Shown: piece after piece, positions 12,550 through 21,956 of the stretch
Position numbering within the stretch: the first letter of the stretch is position 1
How the letters are laid out: every line of letters starts with the position of its first letter
Assembly: GCA_030015575.1 (NCBI GenBank)
Contig: CM057347.1
Coordinates: forward strand, 405,698,248 to 405,762,247
Source: Agapanthus africanus
Lineage: Eukaryota; Streptophyta; Magnoliopsida; Asparagales; Amaryllidaceae
Direction of reading: 5' to 3'
Length of the DNA: 64,000 nt
Program-made: the position numbers and the translations under genes
Notes under the pieces: generated by a model
What the model was told of the DNA's origin: nothing
The model's input: the letters and a program-made list of their open reading frames with translations, nothing else
Database searches by the model: none

Positions 12550-13812
12550 AGGCCGGGATTGGAGGAAGCCCCTCGTGGAATTCCTGAAGGAGGGTACGCT
12601 CCCAGAAGATCGAGGGGAAGCCCGCCGCCTCCGAGCCAAAGCCAGCCATTTCGTCTGGAGCAAAGGGAACCTCTACAAGAAATCCTTCACTTAACCCCCC
12701 GCTTCGGTGCGTCGATCCCCATGAAGCCGACTATGTCCTCCGTGAGGTTCACGAAGGGATTGGCGGAGCACATCAAAGGGCCCGCACCTTAGCCCAGAAG
12801 ACACTCCTCCAACGGTACTATTGGCCGGCCATCTATCAGGATGCTCAAAAGCTCGTCAGAAGGTGCAAGAGCTGCTAACTCCATGGCAGCATACCTCGCC
12901 TTCCGGCTACCGAGCTAACGGCCCTAACCTCCTCCTGGCCGTTTGCCCAGTGGGGAATAGACATGATAGGCCAATTCCCTACTGGGGCGGGCGGGCACAA
13001 ATACATCCTCGTTGCGGTGGACTACTTTACTAAGTGGATCGAGGTCGTCCCCATCGAAAAATGGGACGCCACCACGACCATCAAGTTCCTGCAGAACAAC
13101 ATAATATTCCGGTTCGGGACCCCGAGGTGTATCATCACCGACCATGGGACGAATTTCGAAAACGAAAAAGTTAAAGGGTTCTGCAGCGAATACCATATAC
13201 TGATGAAGTTCGCCGCGGTCGCGCACCCCCAGTGCAATGGGCAAGCCGAGGTCGCTAACCGGGACGTCATTCAAGGTCTCCGAGCTCGCCTGGAAGGACG
13301 ACAGGGCAGTTGGGTCAACGAATTACCCCGGGTTTTATAGGCCTTGCGCACATCGAAGAAGACCCCTACTAGAGAGACCCCCTTCTACCTCTGTTACGGC
13401 ACCGAGGCGATGGTCCCAGCAAAGATCGGGCTGCCCGGTTACAGGGTCGAGCACTTCGACGACAAAGCAAGCACTTCGACAACAAAGCAAACACCTCGGC
13501 CCTCCGGACTAATTTGGACTTCTTGTTGGAGAAGCGGGACCGGGCACAGATTAGAGCTGCCGCTTACCAATAACAAACTGCCCGCTACTACAACGCACGA
13601 GTCAAGCATCGTGCCTTCAAAACCGGAGATTTGGTCCTAAGGCGGAACGAGTTCGTTGATCAAGGAAAAATGCACAAGTTGTCTCCGAAGTAGGACGGCC
13701 CATTCCTCGCCTCCGAAGTCTTGCCCGGCGGGGCCTATCGCTTACAAGACGCGGCGGGTCGTAAATTTCCACGGCCCTACAACGCCGAGAAGCTCAAGTT
13801 GTATCTTTGAAA
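12550..13812 (+). pseudogene. Tat element C1: integrase (broken)
   Basis: Integrase inserts the DNA copy into the genome. A damaged HHCC zinc finger lies at 12720-12890, read in several frames (VHEGIGGAHQ..., LVRRCKSC). The catalytic core has the three acidic positions in WGIDMIGQFP, IITDHGTNFE and NGQAEVANRD (D, D, E). The C-terminal part continues to a stop near 13810. Lesions include a TAG at 13338-13340, where the sister copy C2 has Trp (RVLWALRTS), and a 20-bp tandem duplication at 13451-13490. Downstream, the pol strand converges on the antisense gene ending at about 14065. Confidence 0.86.
13451..13490. repeat. 20-bp tandem duplication in integrase
   Basis: gcacttcgacgacaaagcaa is followed at once by a copy with one mismatch. 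The sister element C2 has a single copy at the equivalent place, so this arose in C1. Confidence 0.88.
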
Positions 13813-14010
13813 AGTATATCTATAAGTATATGTTTCTTCCTTGACAAAGCGATGTAAATTTTTCTAAGTTTTTTTAGTAATAAGAAGGAACTTCCCCTAT
13901 GTGTTTCCCTCTTCCTCGGTTCAAAACTCACGGATTTTGTTTCGCGGAAATACTTAAATGCGCCCGTAAGGACAAAATGGAAACAATAGAACGTCGCAAA
14001 AGGAGAGCTC

Positions 14011-14051
14011 CATTTATTTATCAAAAGGTATTGTAGGCTCCTCAGCCTTAC
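14011..14051 (-). terminator. Shared 3'-end motif of antisense gene 2 (C1)
   Basis: On the - strand: TTACATAAGGCTGAGGAGCC-like sequence (gtaaggctgaggagcctac), then aataccttttg, then AATAAA. The same order occurs after the three other antisense genes in the window (18384-18439, 29008-29061, 30971-31012). Likely a cleavage/polyadenylation region; inferred from position and conservation. Confidence 0.65.
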
Positions 14052-14064
14052 ATAAAAATTAAAA

Positions 14065-14562
14065 TTACAACAGAGGGGGAACGGGGTCAAGGAAACACTG
14101 CTGGTGATACTCCGTGGAGATCTCCACCAGCCGAGCTCTTGCCTCTTCAGCCCGCCCCCGCTGATACTGCCCACGAACTCAGGATGCCACGGAAGCGCCA
14201 GGCGCCCCATCTGCTGAGCCCTGGCTTGCGATCTGTCTCTTTTGGAAGCACTCTAAAACGAGGGCCACAGATCGGTCGTGCATGTTCTTCAAGATGAGGC
14301 CGATGACGTAGATCGTACGCACTTTGTCGAGCGCCTCATCCAGCAGCTCCTCGGAGAGGGGGTTGTACAGCCCCGGGGACCTCCTCTAAATTGCATACAT
14401 CAGCAATTGGAGGAGGGATGACCGGCGAGGAAGTAGACGGCCGATGTGATCCTTGAGGCGATGGACAACACCCCGGTACCTCTCCTTGGAAACGGACTGG
14501 TCGTATAGGTAGACGTCATCGGGAGTGATGATCTCTTCAATCGCGTAAATATGCCCGACCAT
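14065..14562 (-). pseudogene. Antisense gene 2 of Tat element C1 (165-codon frame)
   Basis: An extra gene on the strand opposite to pol, between integrase and the 86-bp array. I do not recognise a domain. The frame starts MVGHIYAIEEIITPDDVYLY and runs 165 codons to TAA at 14065-14067, and it contains LLPRRSSLLQLLMYAI, LYNPLSEELLDEALDKV and EISTEYHQQCFLDP. The copy in C2 (30470-30967) has exactly the same length with no net indel and clear similarity throughout, which points to past coding constraint. In-frame stops: TAG at 14386-14388 (codon 59, also TAG in C2) and a private TGA further on. A TATA box lies about 41 bp upstream, and a conserved 3'-end motif lies just downstream. Function unknown. 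Confidence 0.72.
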
Positions 14563-14600
14563 CTTAAAAAAGCAATGTTGAAATGAACCCATCTCCTTCT

Positions 14601-14612
14601 CTACTTATAGCC
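14601..14612 (-). promoter_or_regulatory. TATA box of antisense gene 2 (C1)
   Basis: On the - strand gaggctataagtag, 41 bp from the ATG at 14562. C2 has gaggctataaatac 44 bp before its ATG. The preceding tctgttgagg / tttgttgagg is also conserved. Confidence 0.7.
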
Positions 14613-14872
14613 TCAACAGAATCCCCAAGGGCCCAAATTTGCGCGCGCGCAGGCGCGAATCCTGGGATTTTCTCAATTCTTCCAATACCGCACCGCTACG
14701 TGGTGGGCATCCTGTATTTCTCGGCAAACCGAAGTTGGAACGACCCGGATCTTGGAACGCCTCGCCTCACCCGTGCGTTCCTGCCACGTGCCACCCGCGA
14801 CGGTCACTCTTCCAGATTTTCACACACCAAGGAAGGTCGTGCAACGCCTCGCAAAATCGAGCATCTTCCTTG

Positions 14873-15700
14873 TTCAGTCCGTCCTTAGTGGGCAACTTCT
14901 TACCCATCTACGCTAAGGTTCAGAGCCCTCGTCAAGAGGCCACCGAGTAGCTTCCCTTCTCGGTCCGTCCATAGTGGGTAACTTCTTACCCATCTACGCT
15001 AAGGATCAGAGCCCTCATCAAGAAGCCACTGAGCAGCTTCCCTGCTCGGTCAATCCATGGCTGGTAGTTTACTACCTACCGACGCTAAGGATCAAAGCCC
15101 TCGTCAAGAGGCTACCGAGCAACTTCCCTGCTCGGTCCATCCTTGGTGGGTAATTTCTTACCTATCTACGCTAAGGATCAAAGCCCTTGTCAAGAGGCCA
15201 CCGAGAAGCTTCCCTGCTCGGTCCGTCCTTAGTGGGTAACTTCTTACCCATCTATGATAAGGATCAAAGCCCTCATCAAGAGGCGACCGAGAAACTTCCC
15301 TGCTCGGTCCGTCCTTAGTGGGTAACTTCTTACCCATCTACGCTAAGGATCAAAGCCCTCGTCAAGAGGCCACCGAGCAGCTTCCCTGCTCGGTCCGTCC
15401 TTAGTGGGTAACTTCTTACCCATCTACGCTAAGGATCAAACCCCTCGTCAAGAGGCCACCGAGAAGCTTCCCTGCTCGGTCCATCCTTAGTGGGTAATTT
15501 CTTACCCATCTACGCTAAGGATCCAAAGCCTTCATCAAGAGGCCACCGAGTAGTTTCCATACTCGGTCAATCCATGGCTGATGGTTACTGCCCACCGACG
15601 CCAAGGATCAAAACCCTCGTCATAAGGCCACCGAGCAGCTTCCCTGCTCGGTCCATCCTTAGTGGGTAACTCCCTACCCATCTGTACTAAGGATCAAAAG
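14873..15700. repeat. 86-bp tandem array in Tat element C1 (about 9-10 units)
   Basis: The phrase cggtcc/cggtca recurs at 14961, 15047, 15133, 15219, 15305, 15391, 15477, 15563 and 15649, a strict 86-bp step. Each unit holds a gggtaac...ttaccc inverted repeat, aaggatcaaagccctcgtcaa and ggccaccgagcagcttccc. The reverse complement of the unit aligns well with the 87-bp unit of C2 at 29450-30247. Position: between antisense genes 1 and 2. No open frame is implied. Confidence 0.95.
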
Positions 15701-15941
15701 CCCTCAACCTTAGCAACGCCGACCAATCTTAAGAGAGATGGTCGCCGGTCCAACTCGAGGGAATGGGCAAGTCTACACCTTCTACTTGGAGGTACCAATC
15801 GACATACCTTCAACGAGCGATCGCCACCTCGACTTCGAGGCCATAAGGACGCCGACCTTACACAGACCTTTATACACTTGACAAATAATTGGATTTAACT
15901 TAACTCAACGCGCGATCGCCAACTAAAGGATCGGTCGCCGA
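15701..15941. other. Tat element C1 spacer between array and family B solo LTR
   Basis: No gene seen. The spacer belongs to C1 and continues at 18321 after the solo LTR is removed. It contains repeated gcgatcgcca words. Confidence 0.6.
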
Positions 15942-16489
15942 TGTTCCCCTCCGAACGGCGGCCGAGACGCGAGGACGTCTTGCCTGAGATTCGAGGCAGA
16001 TGCTATATAGTTTTATCCGTCCACCTCTCCGAAGGTGCCAGGTTGATTTATGGCACCGTGTATCGGAGGTTTAGACGGATGCGTCCGATATAGCAGACTT
16101 CGTCAGATTCCCCCTCGTTTGAGGGGTTTTTGATTGTGGGGACGCTCTTCCATGCAGGCGCAAGCCCCTGCAGTTAATTACGCTACCGCGTCGCGGTAAC
16201 AACTTTCTCCTTCTCCAGAATTTCACTTCATGTCGTGTGTGTTTGTTTTGTTTGTGATTGCCCGTTGATTGTATACGGAGACTAAGTGATGCCGTCGCCC
16301 GTAGGACGTGGATTAGTCCAAATCCGTATTTACTTAGATTTGGGTTTGGTGTTTAGTTTAAGGATACGTTAGCCATTTTTAGGCTAAGATCGACTCAAAC
16401 GTTCGTTAAGGATACGTTAGTCTGATTTGAGACTAAGATCAACTTAACGGGATCGTTTGGATCCGACAAGAAAGCAATTGGCTCTGTTG

Positions 16490-16790
16490 TTTAGTTTAAT
16501 GACGTTGCGGTCGATAGGTAGTTTAAGGACGTTGCGGTCCATATTCCAGTTTAGGGACGTGGGGGTCCATATTCCAGTTTAGGGACATGGTGGTCCATAT
16601 TCCAGTTTAGGGACATGGTGGTCCATATTCAGTTTAAGGACGCTTAAGTCCGTGAGTTTAAGGACCCCACAGTCCGTGTTTTAGTTTAAGGACGCTTAAG
16701 TCCGTGAGTTTAAGGACCTCACAGTCCGTGTTTTAGTTTAAGGACGCTTAAGTCCGTGGGTTTAAGGACCCCACAGTCCGTATTGATGTG
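16490..16790. repeat. Degenerate short tandem array (gtttaaggac units) in family B LTR
   Basis: Repeats of agtttagggac-gtgg-ggtccatattcc and of agtttaaggacgcttaagtc / gtttaaggaccccacagtcc with 24-52-bp steps. The reverse-complement counterpart lies in the other LTR at 34060-34350. Confidence 0.85.
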
Positions 16791-16984
16791 TGGTTGTCGG
16801 GACCCGTCACCTCTCTGACGTCGTTGAGGGATTACAACGATTGGAGTCAAAGGAGTTCGAAGATGTACCCTCGAACCGGATGTAAATTGATTTAAGAGAG
16901 CAGCTGTGCCCAGTCAATTTAATTTGAGGACTTACGGCCATGATTGGGCTAAGTCCAGTTGAGGAATATTCAACTTTTTTATTT

Positions 16985-17300
16985 GTTTTTGACCTATTAG
17001 GCCTATGCTAGGGCTTGGCCCCTTTTAAAATAATGCACTGCATTAATCTTGGTCTCTGTTGGACCTTTATTTGGGCTCTGCCCCTTTTAAAATAATGCAC
17101 TGCATTATTTATTATTTTGTTTGGGCTCTGCCCATTTATAAATGATGCAGAGCATCAATTTTGTTTGGGCTCTGCCCTTTTTATTGCATTGCAATTTAAT
17201 TTGGCCTATTAGACCTTTTTGATTTGGTCCTGGCCCTTCAGTAAATAATGCTTTGCATTTGTCAGGCGCTTTGCACCAATCACTGAGCGCAAGCGCTTGT
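16985..17300. repeat. Run of micro-inverted repeats in family B LTR (part 1)
   Basis: Consecutive short hairpin words: gggctctgccc (three times), aatgcactgcatt (twice), gatgcagagcatc, ttgcattgcaa, aatgctttgcatt. Each is a 4-7-bp arm, a 1-5-bp loop and the reverse-complement arm. Confidence 0.85.
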
Positions 17301-17306
17301 GGTGGT

Positions 17307-17457
17307 GACACGTGTCACGCAAGCGCAGTGCGCTGCGTTAGTGCGCTGCGCTTGCGCTGCTGACACGTGGCGCGCTCTGGTGAGTTGCGCCAGTTTCAGA
17401 GAGCAAGGCTCTATCTTAAAGCGCATAGCGCAAGTGGTTCGGATGCTGACACGTGGC
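17307..17457. promoter_or_regulatory. G-box/ABRE-like cluster in family B LTR
   Basis: gacacgtgtc at 17307-17316, gacacgtggc at 17362-17371 and at 17448-17457. Further copies or variants lie at 18050-18059 (gacacgtgtc) and 18092-18101 (gacacatgtc). ACACGTGGC is the canonical plant G-box/ABRE bound by bZIP factors. Activity in this LTR is inference. Confidence 0.55.
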
Positions 17458-17559
17458 GCTCTCTGGTGGCTTGCGCCAACCTAAGAGCGCAACAGTGCAG
17501 TTTTGCAAGTGCAAGGCACTATTAACTTAAGAATATTTTAGATTCCAGAACCAATGGTT

Positions 17560-18000
17560 CATAAAAAAGTGCAAAGCACTATTTGATTTCTTGATCTAAT
17601 TTAGATCAAAGAAAACAAGTATTTCTTGTTTTTTCTTGATCTCAGAGAACCAATGGTTCATAAGTGCAAAGCACTATTTTTATTTGTTTTTTATTGAAGA
17701 TCATTGATCTTGTTCTTAGATCAATGATCTATTAGAAGAAACTCTTCTATCTTAAAGGTTTTTACATTTTTCTTCTTGAAATTTCTTCAGAGTTCTCTCT
17801 GTTTGAACTTCTTGATTTCTCACAATATTCATCCCTTTGATTTGAGGTCTAGGGGCCTTTATATAGTGCCCATAAATTTGTTAAATTTGTTAAAGAGATC
17901 CTTCTCTGAGTGATTTGGGGAATTTTCCCCACCGTTGGATCTTTGATCCAAGAGCTCCTGTTTTACAGAAGAAAATCTTCTTGTTTTAACAAGAACAGAA
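17560..18000. repeat. Run of micro-inverted repeats in family B LTR (part 2)
   Basis: Hairpin words in series: gaaccaatggttc (twice), gatctaatttagatc, aacaagtatttcttgtt, aagatcattgatctt, agatcaatgatct, ttggatctttgatccaa, agaagaaaatcttct, cttgttttaacaag. Confidence 0.85.
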
Positions 18001-18383
18001 AGATTTCTTTAAAATTTTAATTCTGTTTTGCGCAAATGCCCCAGCTCGTGACACGTGTCGTGCAGCGCAACTGCGCTTGCGCATCTGCGCTGACACATGT
18101 CGCGCAGCGCAGCGCTTGCGCGACTGAAGCGTTGCTTCCTTTAATTTTGTTTTAAATAGAGCTTTGCTCTGATTGGACGCGCTGCCTTGGGCACTGCGCT
18201 GATGTATCAGCTCTTGACGCGTGGCGCGTTGCGCGCAGCGCAAAGAATCTGAAGCGTTGCTTCGAATTTTGAATTTTGAAATTCAAACAGAACTTTGCTC
18301 TGATTGGGGGAAACAGCCGACCTAGCGCTCGTCAGGCGAGCAAAATGAAGACATTACCACAAAATGAATTTCTGCAAAAAGGC

Positions 18384-18439
18384 TTTATTCACAACTCGGG
18401 AGTCTTTACAAAGGTATTGTGTCCTCCTCAGCCTTACAA
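18384..18439 (-). terminator. Shared 3'-end motif of antisense gene 1 (C1)
   Basis: On the - strand ttgtaaggctgaggaggaca, then caatacctttg, then AATAAA (plus 18384-18389). Matches the motif after the other antisense genes. Confidence 0.68.
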
Positions 18440-18480
18440 AATCCCAAGACAAAAAATGGGGGGAAAGAAGGCAGATAGGC

Positions 18481-20598
18481 TCAGGCCTCGGGGCCGGGGA
18501 GGACCTCGATGTGCTCCACGCCAGCGTCGGAAGCCGGGGTGGCGGCTTGAGGGTCGGCGCCCACAATAGGAGCTTCGGCACTAGGAGCCGGGGTGATCGC
18601 CTTATCCCTAACGCCCCCACCGGGGGCCTTCCCCCCGGCGGCATCCCCCTGTGTCTCATCCTCGAGGGGGTACTCGAGCCGGAGCCCGCCGTCGGGAAAC
18701 TCCGGCATCAACGCCTTGACGGCGTCGAGGGCCTGATGCCAGACGAGGGCTGAGGCATCAGCAAGGTCGGCATAGAATTAGTCCGACGTCTTGTATCTCG
18801 CCACCGCCTTCGCATCCCGGAGGTCAGAGTGCTTCACCCCTTCCTTCGCCACCTCGTTTTCCCTCTTAAGGGTATCCCGCGTCTTCTTCAAAGTGGTGTT
18901 GAGCACCCTGGCCTCCTCCAACTTAGCCTCGGCGACCTTGTTGGACCCCTTCAAAATTCGGATGGACTCCCGGCAGTTGGCGTTCACCCCTTCCTCGGCA
19001 GCCACCCGGTCTTCGAGGACGACGATCCTATCCCTCGCCCGACGCAGCTCCCGGCTCAGGTTCTCCTCCCGCGAGGAAGACTCGCCCGCTATCTGCATCG
19101 CCGGGGCAATTTCCTCGTGCTCTATGTTGGCGACGAGAGCGTAGTGCTGGAGGACCTGAGGAAAAAGAAAGGAGGGGTTAAAAAGGTATCCGATCCTGCA
19201 ATTAAAGGCTTAATGAAAACCCGAACGGGAGGCGGACACTGTCCTGCACGGCCTCCTGAGCTATGGCCGCGATTTAGGTCTTGAAGGTCCCCTGTGGGAT
19301 TTTGCCCCGAGCAGACCGCTCCATCTCCGAGAGCAAGCTATCGGCGACAAAAAGCCCTGAGGGCACCTCAAAACGAAGATCCCCCTCCTGCATGAAGATT
19401 GGGGAAGACGGGGCTTGGGACACCATCCTTTTGTGCCGCTTGAGGGGGGTTACGGGAGGGTCAGCCTCATCCGCCACCTCCAAAACCCAGGGTTCCTGCT
19501 TCCGAGCGTGTTTGCGGCTCTCCCCGTGGCTGGTTTTCGAAGCCCGGGGCGTAGTGGAACGTCTAGCCGAAGCGGCCGCCGACGGGGCCGGGCTCAAAGC
19601 GACCGCCGACGAGCCGGCGCCTCCGGCCTTCCTCCCTTTCTTCTCAGCCACCGCAGCCAGAAATTTAAAGCGGTCCATCGGTTCTGCAAAGAAGGAAAAT
19701 ACACAAAGGGAGTTAGTGATGCCAGAAAGAATAGAAGAAGAATATGAAAGTCTAACAGGTTGCTTAGGCTCCTAACTTACCCACGAACTGAGCGGGGCTG
19801 AGCCCGGCCCAACTGAGGGCCTGCTTGGAAAGCAATACATCGGCCCGTTGGACAGGCTCCCACGCCGACACTGCCCTCGCTTCGGGATTGGACGACCACC
19901 TCACCCGCGGGCAGTCGGCCATGTGCCATTGAACAGGCACAGGCCAATCCTCACCCTCGGGTGGCCCGACAAATAAGAATTTCTCCTTCCATTCATGGAT
20001 GGAAGAAGAAACTGCTACGACCCCCTCCCCTGTGTTTTCTATAGGAAACATAAACCCAGCTCAGCTCGTCCTTACGGGTGCCGGGATGATTTTTGTAGCA
20101 GAGGAAGGAAAGAAGAAGGGTCGGGATGAAAGGGATTTCTTGTAGCCTCAACCGGACCAGGAACCCGAAGAGAATCCTCCACGAGTTCGGCACTAGTTGG
20201 CCCGGAGCTAGTTGAAAACAATGCAGCACCGCACTCACCTTGGGGGAGAAGGGCAGGCACATTCCATCCCAAAAAGCATCCAGGTATAAGGCAATCTTCT
20301 TGTCCCGCACCTGGTCTGCCCTCTCTCCCTCCCCGGCCAAGCGAAGTGAGTAGCCAGGGGGAATGTGGAAGCGTGCCCGGATTGTGGTGAGCTCGTCCAC
20401 ATTCCTCAGGTGGGAAGGCGCGTCATGAGCACTCTTGATACGCGTTTTGGGGACTGTCCCCATCGCGCAACCCCGGGAACCATGTCTTACCCTAGCTCCC
20501 CGGGGAGGATCCGACTTGGATGAGGCAGAGGAAGAAGCAACAGAAGACTCCCTAAACTCTACCCGAACTATCTCAACAGACTCCCCAGAGGAAGACAT
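18481..20598 (-). pseudogene. Antisense gene 1 of Tat element C1 (Transposase_28-like + coiled coil, two introns)
   Basis: An extra gene opposite to pol, near the 3' LTR. Exon 1 (20598-19781) starts MSSSGESVEIV. It contains RFHIPPGYSLRLAGEGERA and LYLDAFWDGMCLPFSPKVSAVL...QLVPNSWRILFGFLV, resembling the 'putative gypsy-type transposon' family PF04195 (Transposase_28). Intron 1 is 19684-19780 (97 bp; GTAAGT donor, TTTGCAG acceptor). Exon 2 (19683-19244) is rich in Ala, Ser, Lys and Arg. Intron 2 is 19156-19243, with its donor apparently mutated to GA and acceptor TTCCTCAG. Exon 3 (19155-18481) is a heptad-like coiled coil (RRARDRIVVLEDRVAAEE...) and an acidic tail. Lesions: a frameshift near 20030, a stop after GTFKT, and a stop at 18778-18780 where C2 has Gln. 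The C2 copy is at 26823-28950. Role unknown; the domain is known only from such elements. Confidence 0.75.
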
Positions 20599-20729
20599 CT
20601 AACCTGAGCAAAGGAAGGAGTCCTCTGAGGTAAAGGCACGATAAATCCGACCTAAAGGGAAGAGCGCTGAGCTAACTCACGCAGCGATGAGGAAATTATA
20701 GCGAAGTGTGGACCCTGGGGGGATCTCAC

Positions 20730-20743
20730 CTCTATTTATAGTA
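20730..20743 (-). promoter_or_regulatory. TATA box of antisense gene 1 (C1)
   Basis: On the - strand tactataaatagag, about 135 bp before the ATG at 20598. C2 has gtataaatagggg at the same distance (26682). Confidence 0.7.
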
Positions 20744-21099
20744 TTTGGCAAGCGCATCCAACGGCGCCGATCGTTTCCCGCCAAAACAACGTTTCGCGTT
20801 CGACGGCCATCAACGTTCCACGTGTCTCAAGAGCATTGGACACGTCCCCTCAAGCGCAAAGTACACCGGCGACCTGTCACGTCAGCCAACCAGCGTCGGG
20901 CACATAGCCTGGCGCCTCAAAGAACGTACGATCGAATCAGCGCTTCCCCTTTAATGTACGATCTCCTCTCTGATCCGCTGACATCATCAAAAGACACGAC
21001 TAACTGCCCGGAAATCTGTGCCGATGATGTCTTCAACTAAGAACTTAGCCCGGGTGACCAATCAGACCACTCTCAACCCGACCCATAAATAGGTCGGGA
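20744..21099. other. Tat element C1: untranslated stretch between antisense promoter and PPT
   Basis: No gene seen. It is GC-rich and has recognisable counterparts in C2 at 26255-26680 (for example ttcccgccaaaacaa... versus ttttggcgggaa, and tttaatgtacgatc). It probably carries upstream elements of the antisense promoter. Confidence 0.5.
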
Positions 21100-21116
21100 T
21101 GAGAGTAGGGGGCTAA
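21100..21116 (+). promoter_or_regulatory. Polypurine tract of Tat element C1
   Basis: gatgagagtagggggctaa lies directly before the LTR start TGATGATGCTC at 21117. C2 has the same tract in reverse complement (26236-26252). It primes plus-strand DNA synthesis. Confidence 0.85.
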
Positions 21117-21923
21117 TGATGATGCTCAGTACTGAGAACTCCCCAGATCATGATACGTGGCAGATGACGTGTCCCGAGGCTCACGGGAAGGAGCAAGAAC
21201 AGTACCCAGGGCCTTCGACCCGAGGATGTTCTCGACCTTCGATGACCTCCCGGAACACTCCTATGCTCGTCTTACAAATAACCATTGGCTCACCTCCAAG
21301 CCTTCCAGCGCACCGGGCTTCCTCAGCCCTCCCAGCTCGCCCCCGAGCTATCATAGAACCGAACTGACTCGGACACCCGCCCTCTTTAGGCCTCTCGCCG
21401 AGCTAGGCCTCCTCGGTCTCACCGACCGACCCGGAGCACAGATCGCAGGCGTTCCCGCGATGGCTCCACGAATCTCGCCAGACGCGAGATATCCGCCGTC
21501 CCAAGATCCCGTGTTCCACTCCATTGCGTTCCCCCGCTAACGGGCGTATCTCGTCGTTAATGGAGGATCCCGCCATTCACTCAGGCGTGACTCCAGGGGC
21601 ATAACGGACGGCGTAAATCTCGCGCCCGCCAGCCCATGGCTGCCACTATATAAACCCCCTCTCAGACGACTCAGGTTAGGTAATTCTATCTCAATAGGCC
21701 GCTACTCTGCCCAAATACCTCGGCTAACTTGATCGTCGGATGGTCCTACGATGGTTACCCACTCCAGGACTTCTTTGCAGGTAGCTCGGCTTCACCTCAA
21801 AATCAATCCATTGAGATCCACACGCCCAAGGAGACAGCCCTCAAACCTAATCTTAGTCATTCATCAACGCTCGTCGACAGATAAATGGAAGACATCAACT
21901 GAAGGAGATCCAGACCTCCATCA
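21117..21923 (+). mobile_element. 3' LTR of Tat element C1 (807 bp)
   Basis: TGATGATGCTCAGT...GACCTCCATCA. A TATA box (tatataaa) lies at 21648-21655. The reverse complement aligns with the C2 LTR (25392-26235) and the solo LTR at 24485-25256: shared ccccagatca, tataaaccc, aggtagctcgg, and the terminal CTCCATCA. The right flank is a ROH1-like pseudogene. Confidence 0.88.
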
Positions 21924-21956
21924 GTTAGGGTGTTGGAATCATCATCCGATGACAAT

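Larger units (their letters stand above)
15942..18315 (-). mobile_element. Solo LTR of family B (2.37 kb), TSD gccga
   Basis: Plus-strand ends are tgttcccc and gggggaaaca (TGTTTCCCCC...GGGGAACA on the - strand). A perfect target duplication, gccga, lies at 15937-15941 and 18316-18320. Its reverse complement aligns with the 5' LTR at 32275-34912 (same start TGTTTCCCC, same tail ggtgccataaatcaac...gcatctgc...gaaca, same gacgctcttcc...gcaggcgcaagcccctgcag block). No internal sequence. It splits the spacer between the 86-bp array and antisense gene 1 of C1. Confidence 0.92.

Noticed and set aside
14873..15700. Regularly spaced repeats resembling a CRISPR array (also 29450-30247)
   Set aside because: The whole 86/87-bp unit is repeated without unique spacers, in a plant retroelement; these are tandem repeats.
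18276..18659. Plus-strand frames over the C1 antisense gene
   Set aside because: They are shadows of the - strand exons, whose similarity to C2 is on the - strand.
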